Below are positions 8,477 to 16,176 of a stretch of DNA of 26,768 nt, piece after piece. The position numbers and the translations under genes are program-made. Origin of the DNA: a virus; the IMG/VR virus record IMGVR_UViG_3300043466_002346, positions 1-26,768 of that record. The stretch is one strand, 5' to 3'. The notes below the pieces were generated by a model, which was not told the DNA's origin, did not search any database, and saw only the letters and a list, made by a program, of their open reading frames with translations. Within the stretch, counting starts at the first letter, position 1. Every line of letters begins with the position of its first letter.

Positions 8477-8506
8477 TTTCAGTAAAGTCAATATGTTTTA
8501 CTGAAA
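8477..8506 (-). promoter_or_regulatory. Perfect 10-bp dyad just after the portal stop: weak terminator or operator
   Basis: TTTCAGTAAA, a 10-nt loop, then TTTACTGAAA gives a perfect inverted repeat whose half-sites are two helical turns apart. It begins two bases after the portal stop codon. The stem is AT-rich and the downstream T tract (CATTTTTGG) is about 6 nt away, so an intrinsic terminator would be weak; an operator is equally possible. The 88-nt spacer is unusually long for this otherwise tight operon. Confidence 0.45.
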
Positions 8507-8507
8507 A

Positions 8508-10721
8508 TCAATCAAACCTAAACCTCAGACGACAGCGACAATTAAATGTCAGTGCTGGTGGCGCGAGTGGGTCGCCAGGAAACCTGAGTGCAATGCCATC
8601 AACCATGAATCCGTCGCCAAAATCAACAGTCTTTCCCTCAAGGAATTTGTGCGTGTTTCGTACTCGCGAGTCTTTTCTGGTCAACCATGTCTTAGTTACT
8701 CCAGCGTCAAGGCTCTTGCCTGCCATGAATACTCCTGCGTTGTATGAAGTTTGCGCTTCATGTTCAGCCATTGCACGGCGTCGTTTGGAAAGAAGGTTTA
8801 CGAAAATTGCGATCAAAGCAGCCCGTAGAAGGAGTGACTTTTCTTCTTCTTCGCCAACCGCAAGGGCAACGAGCACAGCGGCAGATATTTCCTCAAGGGT
8901 TGATTGGTTTGCTTGTTGCATGCGAGCCAACTGCTCTGCGGCAAACTTCTGCATTTCTTCCTCGTCTATTTGGGCAGGAAGACTTGAGCGAGATGAAACA
9001 TATTCCTTAGCCTCGGTGTAAATGGAGGTAATAATTGGGGTTAGGTCGTCTGCTAGTTGCTTATCCCAAATCTCTTTATCAAAGATCATTTCGGCGGTAA
9101 GTATTCCAGACGAAAGAGCCTTCATCCCTCGTTTGCCAAAAGCCTTCTCTAGAACAACTCGTTGCTGTCTCTCAAAGACTCTTTCTAGTGCACGATCCAT
9201 TATTTCTGTCCACCTATCGGTGTCAGAGTCCGCTTTTGTCTCAACTTCTTCTAAAAACTTGCGTTGCATTTGATGTTGGATTTCCTCAAATGCTGAAAGT
9301 TGCTGGTCTGGAGTCATCGCTCCAGTTTGCGGAGATGTTGCTTCTGGAACTTCAATTGGTGTTGGTGGTGCTGGCTGTGGCATTTCGGGAGCGCCAGGAA
9401 CTGGAGGTAATCCACCAGGAACTGCGTTCGGATCTGCTGGAGCACTTTGATCAACACCTGCCATATCAACGGGCATTTGTTCTTCAGGCTTGAATGGCTT
9501 TTCGGTGTTAGCGATTGGCGTGAGGTTTGGATTAGAGAGAAGCGAGTCAGCAAGTTCTGATTCAACTTTCTTTCTTCCAGACGCTGTTCGGTATTCATTC
9601 AAACTAATCAGACCCTGTTGGAATTCGTCCATCACATAGCGTTCACGCTCTTGCTTGGCAAGAATAAGAATTGGAATGTCGTTGGTATCAAAGTCAACAT
9701 AATACTTATCGTCAAGTTCATCAAAAGCGCGAGCAAGAGTATGTAAGTGAGGAGCCATTGTCTCCATCCAAAAAACTCTGATCTCTTCGCTTGCGTTACT
9801 GAAAGTTCTTCCAGAAGCATTACCAATTACCGACTCTGGAACACCAAACGCTGCGAATATTTCATTCTTCTGAATCTCTCGCATTTGCACATAAGCGGCA
9901 TCGCGAGGTGATGCAGATGTATCAACATAATCAACGCCATCGCTTGACGCAATAACTGTTGTAGATCCAGCACGCGAAAGATTTCCACGGAACCTGCTCT
10001 TTAACTCTTGCTTGTCATCATCTTCCATTTCACCACGGACTACTAGTAATCCGCCTGGGCGACCATCGTTGAGAAGGTAGTTTCGGTTATAAATCTTTGC
10101 AAGGTTTTCTAATTCAATTGCAATTCCTGCTGATTCCATTGGCGTCATTGAAAGGTATGGATCAAGCGGGTGTGGTCGGCGAATCCAGCAAACATCATCT
10201 GGCTTAAGCGTGAACTTTGTTCCGTTACGCATATCTACTTCGTATCCCGAAATAAATTTCTTCGGATCTGGGATTGGCGCAGTGTGTTGCGGTGGGAGAA
10301 TTTGAAGAGCGATTATGCTTCCGTCACGACCTCGCACTTTTTCAATAAAGACACCACGGGTGCTCATTAAGAGTTGAGCAGAAACCCTGTATCTAAAAGC
10401 AAAAGAGTTTTCGCCATCGTTTGATTTAGAGTTAAAAATCTCAAGTAGTGGTTTATTTGCCTTGGTTAGTTCTCCACGCTGATCGTTGTCTTTACGGAGA
10501 ATAACTGGAAGGCGTGCTTGGTTTCCTGCGATTGCATCTATGCAACGGAATACCCAAGTAACTCTTTGCATTCCCTCGCGGTATGCACGCTCAATGTCCC
10601 AGCCATCTTTGTATGGTTTTCCTGCGCGTGCCGCGTCAAAAGCAACTGGGGCGCCTGGGTTTGACATGGCTTTTTCTGAGCCATTCTGCAAACTTTTATT
10701 TGAACCGCTATTCCACGCCAT
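8508..10721 (-). CDS. Portal protein fused to MuF-like minor head domain
   Basis: The 737-aa protein begins with an HK97 gp3-like portal (residues about 40-400), the ring at the capsid vertex through which DNA passes. Diagnostic stretches are TWVFRCIDAIAGNQARLPV, LLMSTRGVFIEKVRG, LNDGRPGGLLVV, and IFAAFGVPESVIGN with SNASEEIRVFWMETM. A Pro-rich linker (about 415-470) leads to a helical region and a C-terminal MuF-like domain (about 640-737), with KTWLTRKDSRVRNTHKFLEG and a final FNCRCRLRF. MuF domains are usually a separate minor head protein and may carry toxins; here the fusion ends without one. The ATG overlaps the stop of the upstream 58-aa gene by one base (TAATG), which fixes the start. 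Confidence 0.92.
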   Translation of the reverse strand: MAWNSGSNKSLQNGSEKAMSNPGAPVAFDAARAGKPYKDGWDIERAYREGMQRVTWVFRCIDAIAGNQARLPVILRKDNDQRGELTKANKPLLEIFNSKSNDGENSFAFRYRVSAQLLMSTRGVFIEKVRGRDGSIIALQILPPQHTAPIPDPKKFISGYEVDMRNGTKFTLKPDDVCWIRRPHPLDPYLSMTPMESAGIAIELENLAKIYNRNYLLNDGRPGGLLVVRGEMEDDDKQELKSRFRGNLSRAGSTTVIASSDGVDYVDTSASPRDAAYVQMREIQKNEIFAAFGVPESVIGNASGRTFSNASEEIRVFWMETMAPHLHTLARAFDELDDKYYVDFDTNDIPILILAKQERERYVMDEFQQGLISLNEYRTASGRKKVESELADSLLSNPNLTPIANTEKPFKPEEQMPVDMAGVDQSAPADPNAVPGGLPPVPGAPEMPQPAPPTPIEVPEATSPQTGAMTPDQQLSAFEEIQHQMQRKFLEEVETKADSDTDRWTEIMDRALERVFERQQRVVLEKAFGKRGMKALSSGILTAEMIFDKEIWDKQLADDLTPIITSIYTEAKEYVSSRSSLPAQIDEEEMQKFAAEQLARMQQANQSTLEEISAAVLVALAVGEEEEKSLLLRAALIAIFVNLLSKRRRAMAEHEAQTSYNAGVFMAGKSLDAGVTKTWLTRKDSRVRNTHKFLEGKTVDFGDGFMVDGIALRFPGDPLAPPALTFNCRCRLRFRFD

Positions 10722-10897
10722 TATTCAGACCCCAACAGGTAACCATAGATACCGCAAGTAATACCACCGACTATGAATCCTGCTGGGAAAAACATGAGAC
10801 CAGAGCCGAGAGTTGTACCTACCACGAATAAAACCATCAAACAGTTCGCAAGGTTGCTTCTTGTCCCAAATTTTTTTATTTTCTGGAAAATATCCAT
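10721..10897 (-). CDS. Small two-helix membrane protein, first gene of the portal operon
   Basis: A 58-codon ORF on the minus strand, MDIFQKIKKFGTRSNLANCL and onward, ends in TAA that overlaps the portal ATG by one base. A ribosome site (AAGGTG) lies 9 nt before its ATG. After a basic amphipathic N-terminus, residues about 17-56 are hydrophobic and Gly-rich with a central FFPAGF break, consistent with two short transmembrane helices in a hairpin. No family is recognised. Coupling to portal suggests a real gene. It could be a membrane-active protein such as a small holin-like or superinfection-exclusion peptide, but there is no lysis gene nearby to support that. Confidence 0.7.
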   Translation of the reverse strand: MDIFQKIKKFGTRSNLANCLMVLFVVGTTLGSGLMFFPAGFIVGGITCGIYGYLLGSE

Positions 10898-10971
10898 TCA
10901 GACCATCACCTTAGCAAATGAGAGACCTAATAAATACTACATTATGTATGTACCTATTTTTGCGGAGACAC
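10898..10971. promoter_or_regulatory. Divergent intergenic region between portal and terminase operons
   Basis: These 74 bases separate two operons pointing away from each other, so both promoters must lie here or inside the adjoining coding starts. The region is AT-rich (CCTAATAAATACTACATTAT) and contains the palindrome TACATTATGTA at 10938-10948, which could be an operator. I see no clean -35/-10 pair on either strand. The palindrome overlaps the frame of the alternative upstream terminase start at 10918. Confidence 0.45.
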
Positions 10972-12276
10972 ATGGCTGACTGGAAACAAATTTATGATTA
11001 CCTTCAACCGAAGGAACCTTTGTTTTGTCCAGAGGAACCATCCATCACTCAAAAAGTCTTTTTGAGATCATACGCTATTGAAGGACTCTTCGGTGGAGCA
11101 GCGGGTGGAGGAAAATCCTCCGCTTTGCTTATGTCCGCATTGCAGTATGTGGATGTACCTAATTACTCAGCAATTCTGTTCCGCCGTACCTACGCTGACT
11201 TAGCCCTACCTGGTGCTTTGATGGACCGTTTTCGTAGTTGGATATCTAATTATGATGATGTCCACTGGAACGCTAATAGTTATGTGGCTACATTTCCATC
11301 TGGCGCTCGTATTTCGTTTGGTTATTTAAATAACACAAATGACTATTTACGATATAAAGGTTCTGAATTTCAATTCATTGGGATGGACGAGGTCACAGAA
11401 ATCAGGGAAAGTGACTACCGATATATGTTCTCCCGTTTGCGCAGACCAGCAAGCGGACCTTTGTCAAAAGTCCCTTTGAGGATGAGATCAGCATCAAACC
11501 CAGCACCCAATTGGGTTCGGCAACGATTTATCGTTGAGGGCAAGCAGGAGAGCCGAGTTTTCGTACCGTCCTTTTTGACGGATAACCCAGGAATTGATGC
11601 AGAATCCTACCGACAGGCTCTTTCCGCGCTTGACCCGATTGAGCGTAGGCGCTTGGAAATGGGTGACTGGTGGGCAACCACTTTGGGCACATTATTTGAC
11701 AGAACCGACTTTGTGATCATTGACCCGACCGATGTTCCTCAAATAACCAGTTCAGCCCGAGCCGTAAGGTTTTGGGACTTAGCGGCGACCGAGCCTCATT
11801 CTGGAAACTTGAACCCCGACTGGACGGTTGGGACGCTGATGCTTTTTGATCAGGGAATTGCCTATGTAATGGATGTCCGAAAGATTAGGGCTAAGTCGGA
11901 CAAGGTTGAAGCCTTCATTTCCCAAACCGCCATGGAAGACGGCAAGGGTGTGGCGATACGAATGGAGCAAGAGCCAGGATCGTCGGGTAAGGCATTGATT
12001 GACCAGTACGCGAGGTATGTGGTTCCTGGTTGGGACTTGATGGGTATTCGTTCAACTGGCGACAAATTAACCCGAGCCAGACCCTTCGCAGCCGCTGTAG
12101 CCAATGGCAATGTTCGCCTAGTTCGTGCGTCATGGCTCTCTGACTGGCTTGACGAATTCTCATCATTTCCTGAAGCGTGTGACCACGACGACCAAGTTGA
12201 CTCTGCGGTTGGGGCTTTTACATTTTTAACTGGTTTGGGGTTGCCTCAGAGGAGTAGAGCCACTATCATCGTCTGA
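10972..12276 (+). CDS. terL: Terminase large subunit
   Basis: This is the packaging motor ATPase and nuclease that cuts concatemers and pumps DNA into proheads. With the start at 10972 it has 434 aa. Walker A is GGAAGGGKS (residues 41-49), Walker B FIGMDEV (D139, E140). The RNase H-like nuclease shows D269 in VRFWDLAAT, E332 in IRMEQEPGSSGKALID, and DHDDQVD with D407/D410. I chose ATG 10972 because GGAG lies 4-5 nt upstream; an in-frame ATG at 10918 would add 18 residues of unlikely hydrophobic sequence and has no ribosome site. No small terminase subunit is recognisable beside it. It is divergent from portal, whereas the usual order is terminase then portal on one strand. Confidence 0.95.
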   Translation: MADWKQIYDYLQPKEPLFCPEEPSITQKVFLRSYAIEGLFGGAAGGGKSSALLMSALQYVDVPNYSAILFRRTYADLALPGALMDRFRSWISNYDDVHWNANSYVATFPSGARISFGYLNNTNDYLRYKGSEFQFIGMDEVTEIRESDYRYMFSRLRRPASGPLSKVPLRMRSASNPAPNWVRQRFIVEGKQESRVFVPSFLTDNPGIDAESYRQALSALDPIERRRLEMGDWWATTLGTLFDRTDFVIIDPTDVPQITSSARAVRFWDLAATEPHSGNLNPDWTVGTLMLFDQGIAYVMDVRKIRAKSDKVEAFISQTAMEDGKGVAIRMEQEPGSSGKALIDQYARYVVPGWDLMGIRSTGDKLTRARPFAAAVANGNVRLVRASWLSDWLDEFSSFPEACDHDDQVDSAVGAFTFLTGLGLPQRSRATIIV

Positions 12277-12306
12277 ACATATACCACTATTGCCCGAGGG
12301 GGTCAG

Positions 12307-12546
12307 ATGAAAAAGCCAACAAAACTACAACTAAAACAAGCCTCAGAGCGCAGTCGGATCAAGATTTCTGACTGGGTTTGTGACGAAAGAATTGAAAAAG
12401 GACTGAGCCAAGAGGCACTTGCAAACATCGCAGGCGTTGACCGCAAGACAATCAACCGAATTGAAAACGGTCACTTTTCGCCAAGCATTGACACGATGGT
12501 GCGTATCGCTTTGGCACTCAACGCAGACATTCCTGAGTTGGTGTAA
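12307..12546 (+). CDS. XRE-family helix-turn-helix regulator
   Basis: This 79-aa protein is almost entirely one XRE/Cro-type DNA-binding domain: RIEKGLSQEALANIAGVDRKTINRIENG covers helices 2-3, and FSPSIDTMVRIALALNADI completes the fold. A strong GAGGGGG site precedes the ATG, 30 nt after the terminase stop. It has no extra ligand or protease domain, so it would act as a compact repressor or activator. Likely targets are the divergent region at 10898-10971 or the downstream recombination genes, but that is inference. It could equally be a housekeeping late-phase regulator; a prophage repressor role is not shown. Confidence 0.88.
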   Translation: MKKPTKLQLKQASERSRIKISDWVCDERIEKGLSQEALANIAGVDRKTINRIENGHFSPSIDTMVRIALALNADIPELV

Positions 12547-12548
12547 TA

Positions 12549-13061
12549 ATGAGTAATCCAGAATGGGAAAATTCTGAAAGGCTCAAGCCACTACTTGATT
12601 TCCGCAAGGCAATCATGGAGATTGACGCATTGTGTCTTGCGAACTTGGAAAGCGAAAACGAGCAAGACCTGTTTGACACGCTTGTTCTATTGCATTCCAT
12701 CAAGGCTGACATTGGCGTAATCTTCAGTCAGTATTCAGCACTGTTTGCAGACAAGATTAAGAAAACAGAAGGCACTGCATCAAACGGTCAGGTCATTGAA
12801 AAGAAAGTGGCTTCAGAGCGAAAAGGCTGGAAGCACGAAGATTTGGCAAATGAAGTTTTGCGCAGACTGAACGAAATGTCTGTTGACATGGATACTGGTG
12901 AGGTAGTAATGTCCTCACATGAAATAGCAGTAAAACTTTTGGATTATGTACAACCGTCGTATTGGAGAGTAAAAGAACTTTCCAAGTTGGGCATTAATGC
13001 AGATCAATACTGCGAAGTCGGAGAACTTAAAACAAGCGTAATCGTAAGAAAGGCACAATAA
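12549..13061 (+). CDS. Unknown protein in the recombination cassette
   Basis: This 170-aa protein starts two bases after the XRE stop and its own stop overlaps the next ATG (TAATG), so it is tightly coupled to the Rad52-like gene. The N-terminal half is helical (LLDFRKAIMEIDALCLANLE). The C-terminal half has ERKGWKHEDLANEVLRRLNE, a TGEVV turn and a VKELSKLGINADQYCEV segment that looks like a winged or helical DNA-binding module. Similar unnamed proteins are, as I recall, found beside annealing proteins and Cas4-like nucleases in actinophages. A partner or loader for recombination is plausible; I cannot assign a family. Confidence 0.8.
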   Translation: MSNPEWENSERLKPLLDFRKAIMEIDALCLANLESENEQDLFDTLVLLHSIKADIGVIFSQYSALFADKIKKTEGTASNGQVIEKKVASERKGWKHEDLANEVLRRLNEMSVDMDTGEVVMSSHEIAVKLLDYVQPSYWRVKELSKLGINADQYCEVGELKTSVIVRKAQ

Positions 13062-13756
13062 TGTCAGATATTTACCACTCACTTAGTGAACCATTTCCGC
13101 AGGAGATGGAAAAGCGTTTGAATAAGGGTGGGGCTAATCTCACCTATATTCCAATCAGCGAAGTAATCAACCGCATGAATAAGGTTCTCGGTGTAGAAAA
13201 CTGGTCATTCAATGTCAAGACTTGGCAACAGGTTGGAACATCAATTGTTGCTCATGTCATTGTTCATGCAAAAATCAACGACACAATGGTCTCGCGAGAC
13301 GGCGTTGGTGGACAAAAGATCAAGATGAGCAAACAGGGCGACCCTGTTGACATTGGCGATGAAGTCAAGGGTGCTGTTTCTGATGCTTTGAAGAAAGCAG
13401 TGCAAACACTTGGTGTTGGTCTTTACCTTGCACGAAGCGAGGAAGCAATTGAAATTGAGCAAGTAATGGACTCTTATATTTCCCCAGTACAAACTCAGTC
13501 AGTTGCCCCTGTTCAGTCCGAAAAGTACACGCAATTCAAGTCCTTGATTGATGGTCTCCCAGCAGAGGGGAAACAGCACATCAAGAATTTTTGGAATGAA
13601 ATCTCTGGTGGTCGCAAGACTCCAAAGCCAACAGAATTCACAGATGGTGAACTTGATGCGTTGATTACTGAATGCATCGCGTTTAGTTTCAATGGATCTT
13701 CGGTTGTTTCTCAAAAAGAAGCAGTTAGCGCTCCAGCCCGCAGAGATCTGGAATAA
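13061..13756 (+). CDS. Rad52/22-like single-strand annealing protein
   Basis: The 231-aa protein has the core of the Rad52/22 annealing family: LTYIPISEVINRMNKVLGVENWSF near residues 28-50, a beta region with VAHVIVHAKI, then a GD.VKGAVSDALKKAVQTLGVGLYLAR signature at about 100-127. The family binds single-stranded DNA and anneals complementary strands in phage recombination. The C-terminal 90 residues are less conserved and probably bind partners. It sits between an unknown gene and a Cas4/RecB-like nuclease, a typical annealase-exonuclease pair. RecT/Erf are the alternatives; the GLYLAR signature favours Rad52. Confidence 0.85.
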   Translation: MSDIYHSLSEPFPQEMEKRLNKGGANLTYIPISEVINRMNKVLGVENWSFNVKTWQQVGTSIVAHVIVHAKINDTMVSRDGVGGQKIKMSKQGDPVDIGDEVKGAVSDALKKAVQTLGVGLYLARSEEAIEIEQVMDSYISPVQTQSVAPVQSEKYTQFKSLIDGLPAEGKQHIKNFWNEISGGRKTPKPTEFTDGELDALITECIAFSFNGSSVVSQKEAVSAPARRDLE

Positions 13757-14515
13757 ATGCTAAAGGCTCCTGAGTACTTATCACCAAGTTCAATCTCAAC
13801 ATTCCATCAGTGTCCGCTGAAATATAAGTTTTCACGCATTGATGGGATGTCTGAGCCACCAACGGAACACACACTCTTAGGTAATTTTGTTCACGAAATC
13901 CTAGAGAACTTCTATGCTCTTGATCCAAACATGCGCACTATGGGGAATGCCCGTGGTATCGCTCATGAGGTTTGGGGTAAATATGCGGATGATGTTGCAA
14001 AAATACTCAGGTTTGACCAAGAACTTAAGTCTTTCCGCTGGCGTGCATGGTGGTGTGTTGAGAACTTGTTGAAAATTGAGTTGCCTGAGATGATGCATTT
14101 TGACGGTATAGAAACCGCCTTGGATCACGAAGTTGATGGGGTCAGGGTTAGGGGCTTTATTGACAGGTGGTCATTTAGTAATGACAAGATTGTCATTGGT
14201 GACTATAAGACTGGCAAGGTTCCTGCGCTCAAATATAGGGCTGACAAATTTGATCAACTCTTGATCTACGGGGTAATCCTGTCGGAAATATACGAAAAAG
14301 AGATTCAAACGGTTGAGTTGCTGTATCTCAAAGACGGCATTAAACTGACACTTGACCCGACCGCAGAGCAAATACAAAAGGTCAAAGACTTACTAACGGA
14401 TACACGAAAACAAATAGACATACGATGCGAAAGCGAAGTTTTTGAACCTACTGTTAGCGCCCTGTGTGGATGGTGCCACTTTAAACCAATATGCCCTGAA
14501 TGGAGTAAAAAATGA
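13757..14515 (+). CDS. Cas4/RecB-like PD-(D/E)XK nuclease with iron-sulfur cluster
   Basis: The 252-aa protein starts immediately after the annealase stop (TAAATG). It begins YLSPSSISTFHQCPLKYKF with C19, and has H46 in LGNFVHEIL, D136 in VRGFIDRW, and D149/K151 in IGDYKTGK, followed by the FDQLLIYG helix (a Q/Y motif). The C-terminus carries C237, C240 and C246 (LCGWCHFKPIC), so four cysteines can hold a 4Fe-4S cluster as in Cas4 and AddB. The family are exonucleases that resect DNA ends, and pairing with the annealase indicates genome recombination. No cas1/cas2 or repeat array is nearby, so a CRISPR role is not supported. Confidence 0.9.
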   Translation: MLKAPEYLSPSSISTFHQCPLKYKFSRIDGMSEPPTEHTLLGNFVHEILENFYALDPNMRTMGNARGIAHEVWGKYADDVAKILRFDQELKSFRWRAWWCVENLLKIELPEMMHFDGIETALDHEVDGVRVRGFIDRWSFSNDKIVIGDYKTGKVPALKYRADKFDQLLIYGVILSEIYEKEIQTVELLYLKDGIKLTLDPTAEQIQKVKDLLTDTRKQIDIRCESEVFEPTVSALCGWCHFKPICPEWSKK

Positions 14516-15033
14516 ACGATGATGCTTTTGCACGACTAGTTGCTGAAGATGTTAAGAATAAGTCAACGCCACAACAGCAGGCTTATTTAAATTTGCCTGA
14601 GAACTGGATTAGGTGGCAGAAGGCTCTTGCCTTGCTGTCGGAGAACCTAGTCAAACAGATTGCTGGCATTCATGAGTTTGAGCGCGAGAAACTAAAAGAA
14701 TACGAGTCGCTTGGCGATGAAGGTGTCCGCTTGATTGCTGAGACATCTGCAAGTTTTGACGAGCGTAGAGCAAAGATTGAGCGATTCAATTTCTATGTTC
14801 AGGAAAAATACGATGCGGTTTCACGGCTGATTGCCGTTGGTAGTTCAAATGTTGATGAACGAGTCAAGATGGTTGAATTCTTCAGACGAGCAATTGAGAA
14901 GCACAGAGCACTCATTGACGAGTACGAAATGGATCCAACAGCAATTGATTATGCGCTTTGGGACACCTTGGATGGGAAGTGGAACTTTGACACCATCACC
15001 GAGGAAAATGCGTTCGGTTCATTTTCAGACTAA
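14512..15033 (+). CDS. Unknown helical protein coupled to the nuclease
   Basis: The 173-aa ORF starts at an ATGA overlap with the nuclease stop. It has no transmembrane segment and is mostly helical with many charged residues. Notable stretches are LNLPENWIRWQKALALLSENL near the N-terminus and VQEKYDAVSRLIAVGS and EHRALIDEY-type helices later; a coiled coil is possible over residues about 60-135. I recognise no catalytic motif or family. Coupling to the recombination genes makes a DNA-metabolism accessory role likely. Confidence 0.75.
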   Translation: MNDDAFARLVAEDVKNKSTPQQQAYLNLPENWIRWQKALALLSENLVKQIAGIHEFEREKLKEYESLGDEGVRLIAETSASFDERRAKIERFNFYVQEKYDAVSRLIAVGSSNVDERVKMVEFFRRAIEKHRALIDEYEMDPTAIDYALWDTLDGKWNFDTITEENAFGSFSD

Positions 15034-15036
15034 TAT
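15031..15036 (+). promoter_or_regulatory. Candidate leaderless -10 element (TAATAT) before the PAPS-like gene
   Basis: TAATAT fits the actinobacterial -10 pattern TANNNT and ends 6 nt before the GTG start at 15043. The gene has no Shine-Dalgarno sequence. A transcript starting at the GTG would be leaderless. There is no recognisable -35. Confidence 0.4.
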
Positions 15037-15042
15037 CTTGCT

Positions 15043-16176
15043 GTGACAAGACAACGGCTATTTCTTGATACATCATGCGTTGACGCGGCGCGTGAGCGCT
15101 TGCGCCATGTGTACGACACATTTGACACCGTCTGTATTCAATTTTCGGGTGGCAAAGACTCAACTGCTGTTCTTTATCTTGCAAAGGAAATCCACGAAGA
15201 GCGCGGTCTTGGAAAAGTAAAAGTAATTTTCCGAGATGAAGAAATGGTTAGTCCAACCGTTGTTGCTTTTGTTGAAAAAGTTCGCAACTATGACTGGGTT
15301 GATATGGAGTGGTACTGCCTTCCATCTGGTCAAGAAGTTTGGGTTTTGGGGCGTCGTGAGTATGTACTCCTTTGGTCTGGTCAGAGAAAAGAAGATGGCA
15401 GGCTCGTCAGGGATATGCCAGAGTGGGCTATCCGTGCAGAACATTTTGGATTAGACCCAAATAAACCTGCGCCAAAACTTGTGGACTATTACACGATGCA
15501 GGGCAAGCAGGGAAGAACCGCTTTTGTTACTGGCGTTAGAGCAAATGAATCAATGATCCGTTATCGCTCTTGTGTTCAGAAACTACACGAGAATTACATC
15601 GTTACCCCGTTCATGCTTTCAAAGTCAATACCTTTAAAGTTTGCAAAGGTAATTTATGACTGGACAACCGAAGATGTAATGAAGTTTATTATTGATGAGC
15701 ACAAAGCAGAGTATTGCGAGTATTACGACTTGGCTGAATTAACAGGTAGCAACAGTCGCGTTGGAATCCCACTACACTCTGTGGCTATTCGCAGGATTGG
15801 TGATGTTGTTGTTACTGAGCCAGAATTCTACGATCAGTTGGTTAGGTGTTTCCCACAAATTGATGCACAGCGCAGATACTGGGCTGACTTTGATATTGAG
15901 AGTCTGATCTCTGGATATGCATCAGAAGGTTGGGACGGAGTAAAAGATTGTATTGACGATCACATGCTAACTCCAGGAATGCACCGCGATGCGATGAAGT
16001 TTGCATCTGAGTTCAGGAAGAAACGAGCAGTTGACCCGTACGGTTTTCCGATTGAGTACTTAGTGCGAACACTTCTGCTGAATGAGTTTCACCAATCAAC
16101 TCCAACGCCAGTAGGACCAAAGACTCGCGCTCACACCATGAGAATGAAGGCAATTGAAGCGGGCGAGGATTACTAA
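15043..16176 (+). CDS. PAPS-reductase-like PP-loop protein (IbrA/DndC-like)
   Basis: The 377-aa protein has the PP-loop FSGGKDSTA (residues 34-42) that binds ATP, a following IFRDEE motif, GVRANESMIRYRSC (164-177), and YDWTTEDVMKFI (205-216), the order seen in IbrA and related phosphoadenosine-phosphosulfate-reductase-like proteins. True CysH proteins carry a C-terminal ECG(I/L)H motif; I do not see one, so sulfate assimilation is unlikely. The start is GTG, with no ribosome site; no in-frame ATG precedes the PP-loop. The next gene is ParB-like, matching the IbrA/IbrB pairing reported in bacteria and prophages. What chemistry it performs is unknown: nucleotide or nucleic-acid thiolation and regulatory roles have been suggested for relatives. 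Confidence 0.85.
   Translation: MTRQRLFLDTSCVDAARERLRHVYDTFDTVCIQFSGGKDSTAVLYLAKEIHEERGLGKVKVIFRDEEMVSPTVVAFVEKVRNYDWVDMEWYCLPSGQEVWVLGRREYVLLWSGQRKEDGRLVRDMPEWAIRAEHFGLDPNKPAPKLVDYYTMQGKQGRTAFVTGVRANESMIRYRSCVQKLHENYIVTPFMLSKSIPLKFAKVIYDWTTEDVMKFIIDEHKAEYCEYYDLAELTGSNSRVGIPLHSVAIRRIGDVVVTEPEFYDQLVRCFPQIDAQRRYWADFDIESLISGYASEGWDGVKDCIDDHMLTPGMHRDAMKFASEFRKKRAVDPYGFPIEYLVRTLLLNEFHQSTPTPVGPKTRAHTMRMKAIEAGEDY

Noticed and set aside
10918-10971. Longer terminase start at 10918
   Set aside because: No ribosome site precedes it and the added 18 residues are hydrophobic and unlike terminase starts; ATG 10972 has GGAG upstream.
13757-14515. CRISPR Cas4
   Set aside because: The nuclease has the Cas4/RecB fold and Fe-S cysteines, but no cas1/cas2 or repeat array is present, and it is coupled to an annealing protein; it is a phage recombination nuclease.
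15043-16176. CysH sulfate-assimilation gene
   Set aside because: The PP-loop is present but the C-terminal ECG(I/L)H motif is not, and the ParB-like neighbour points to the IbrA type.
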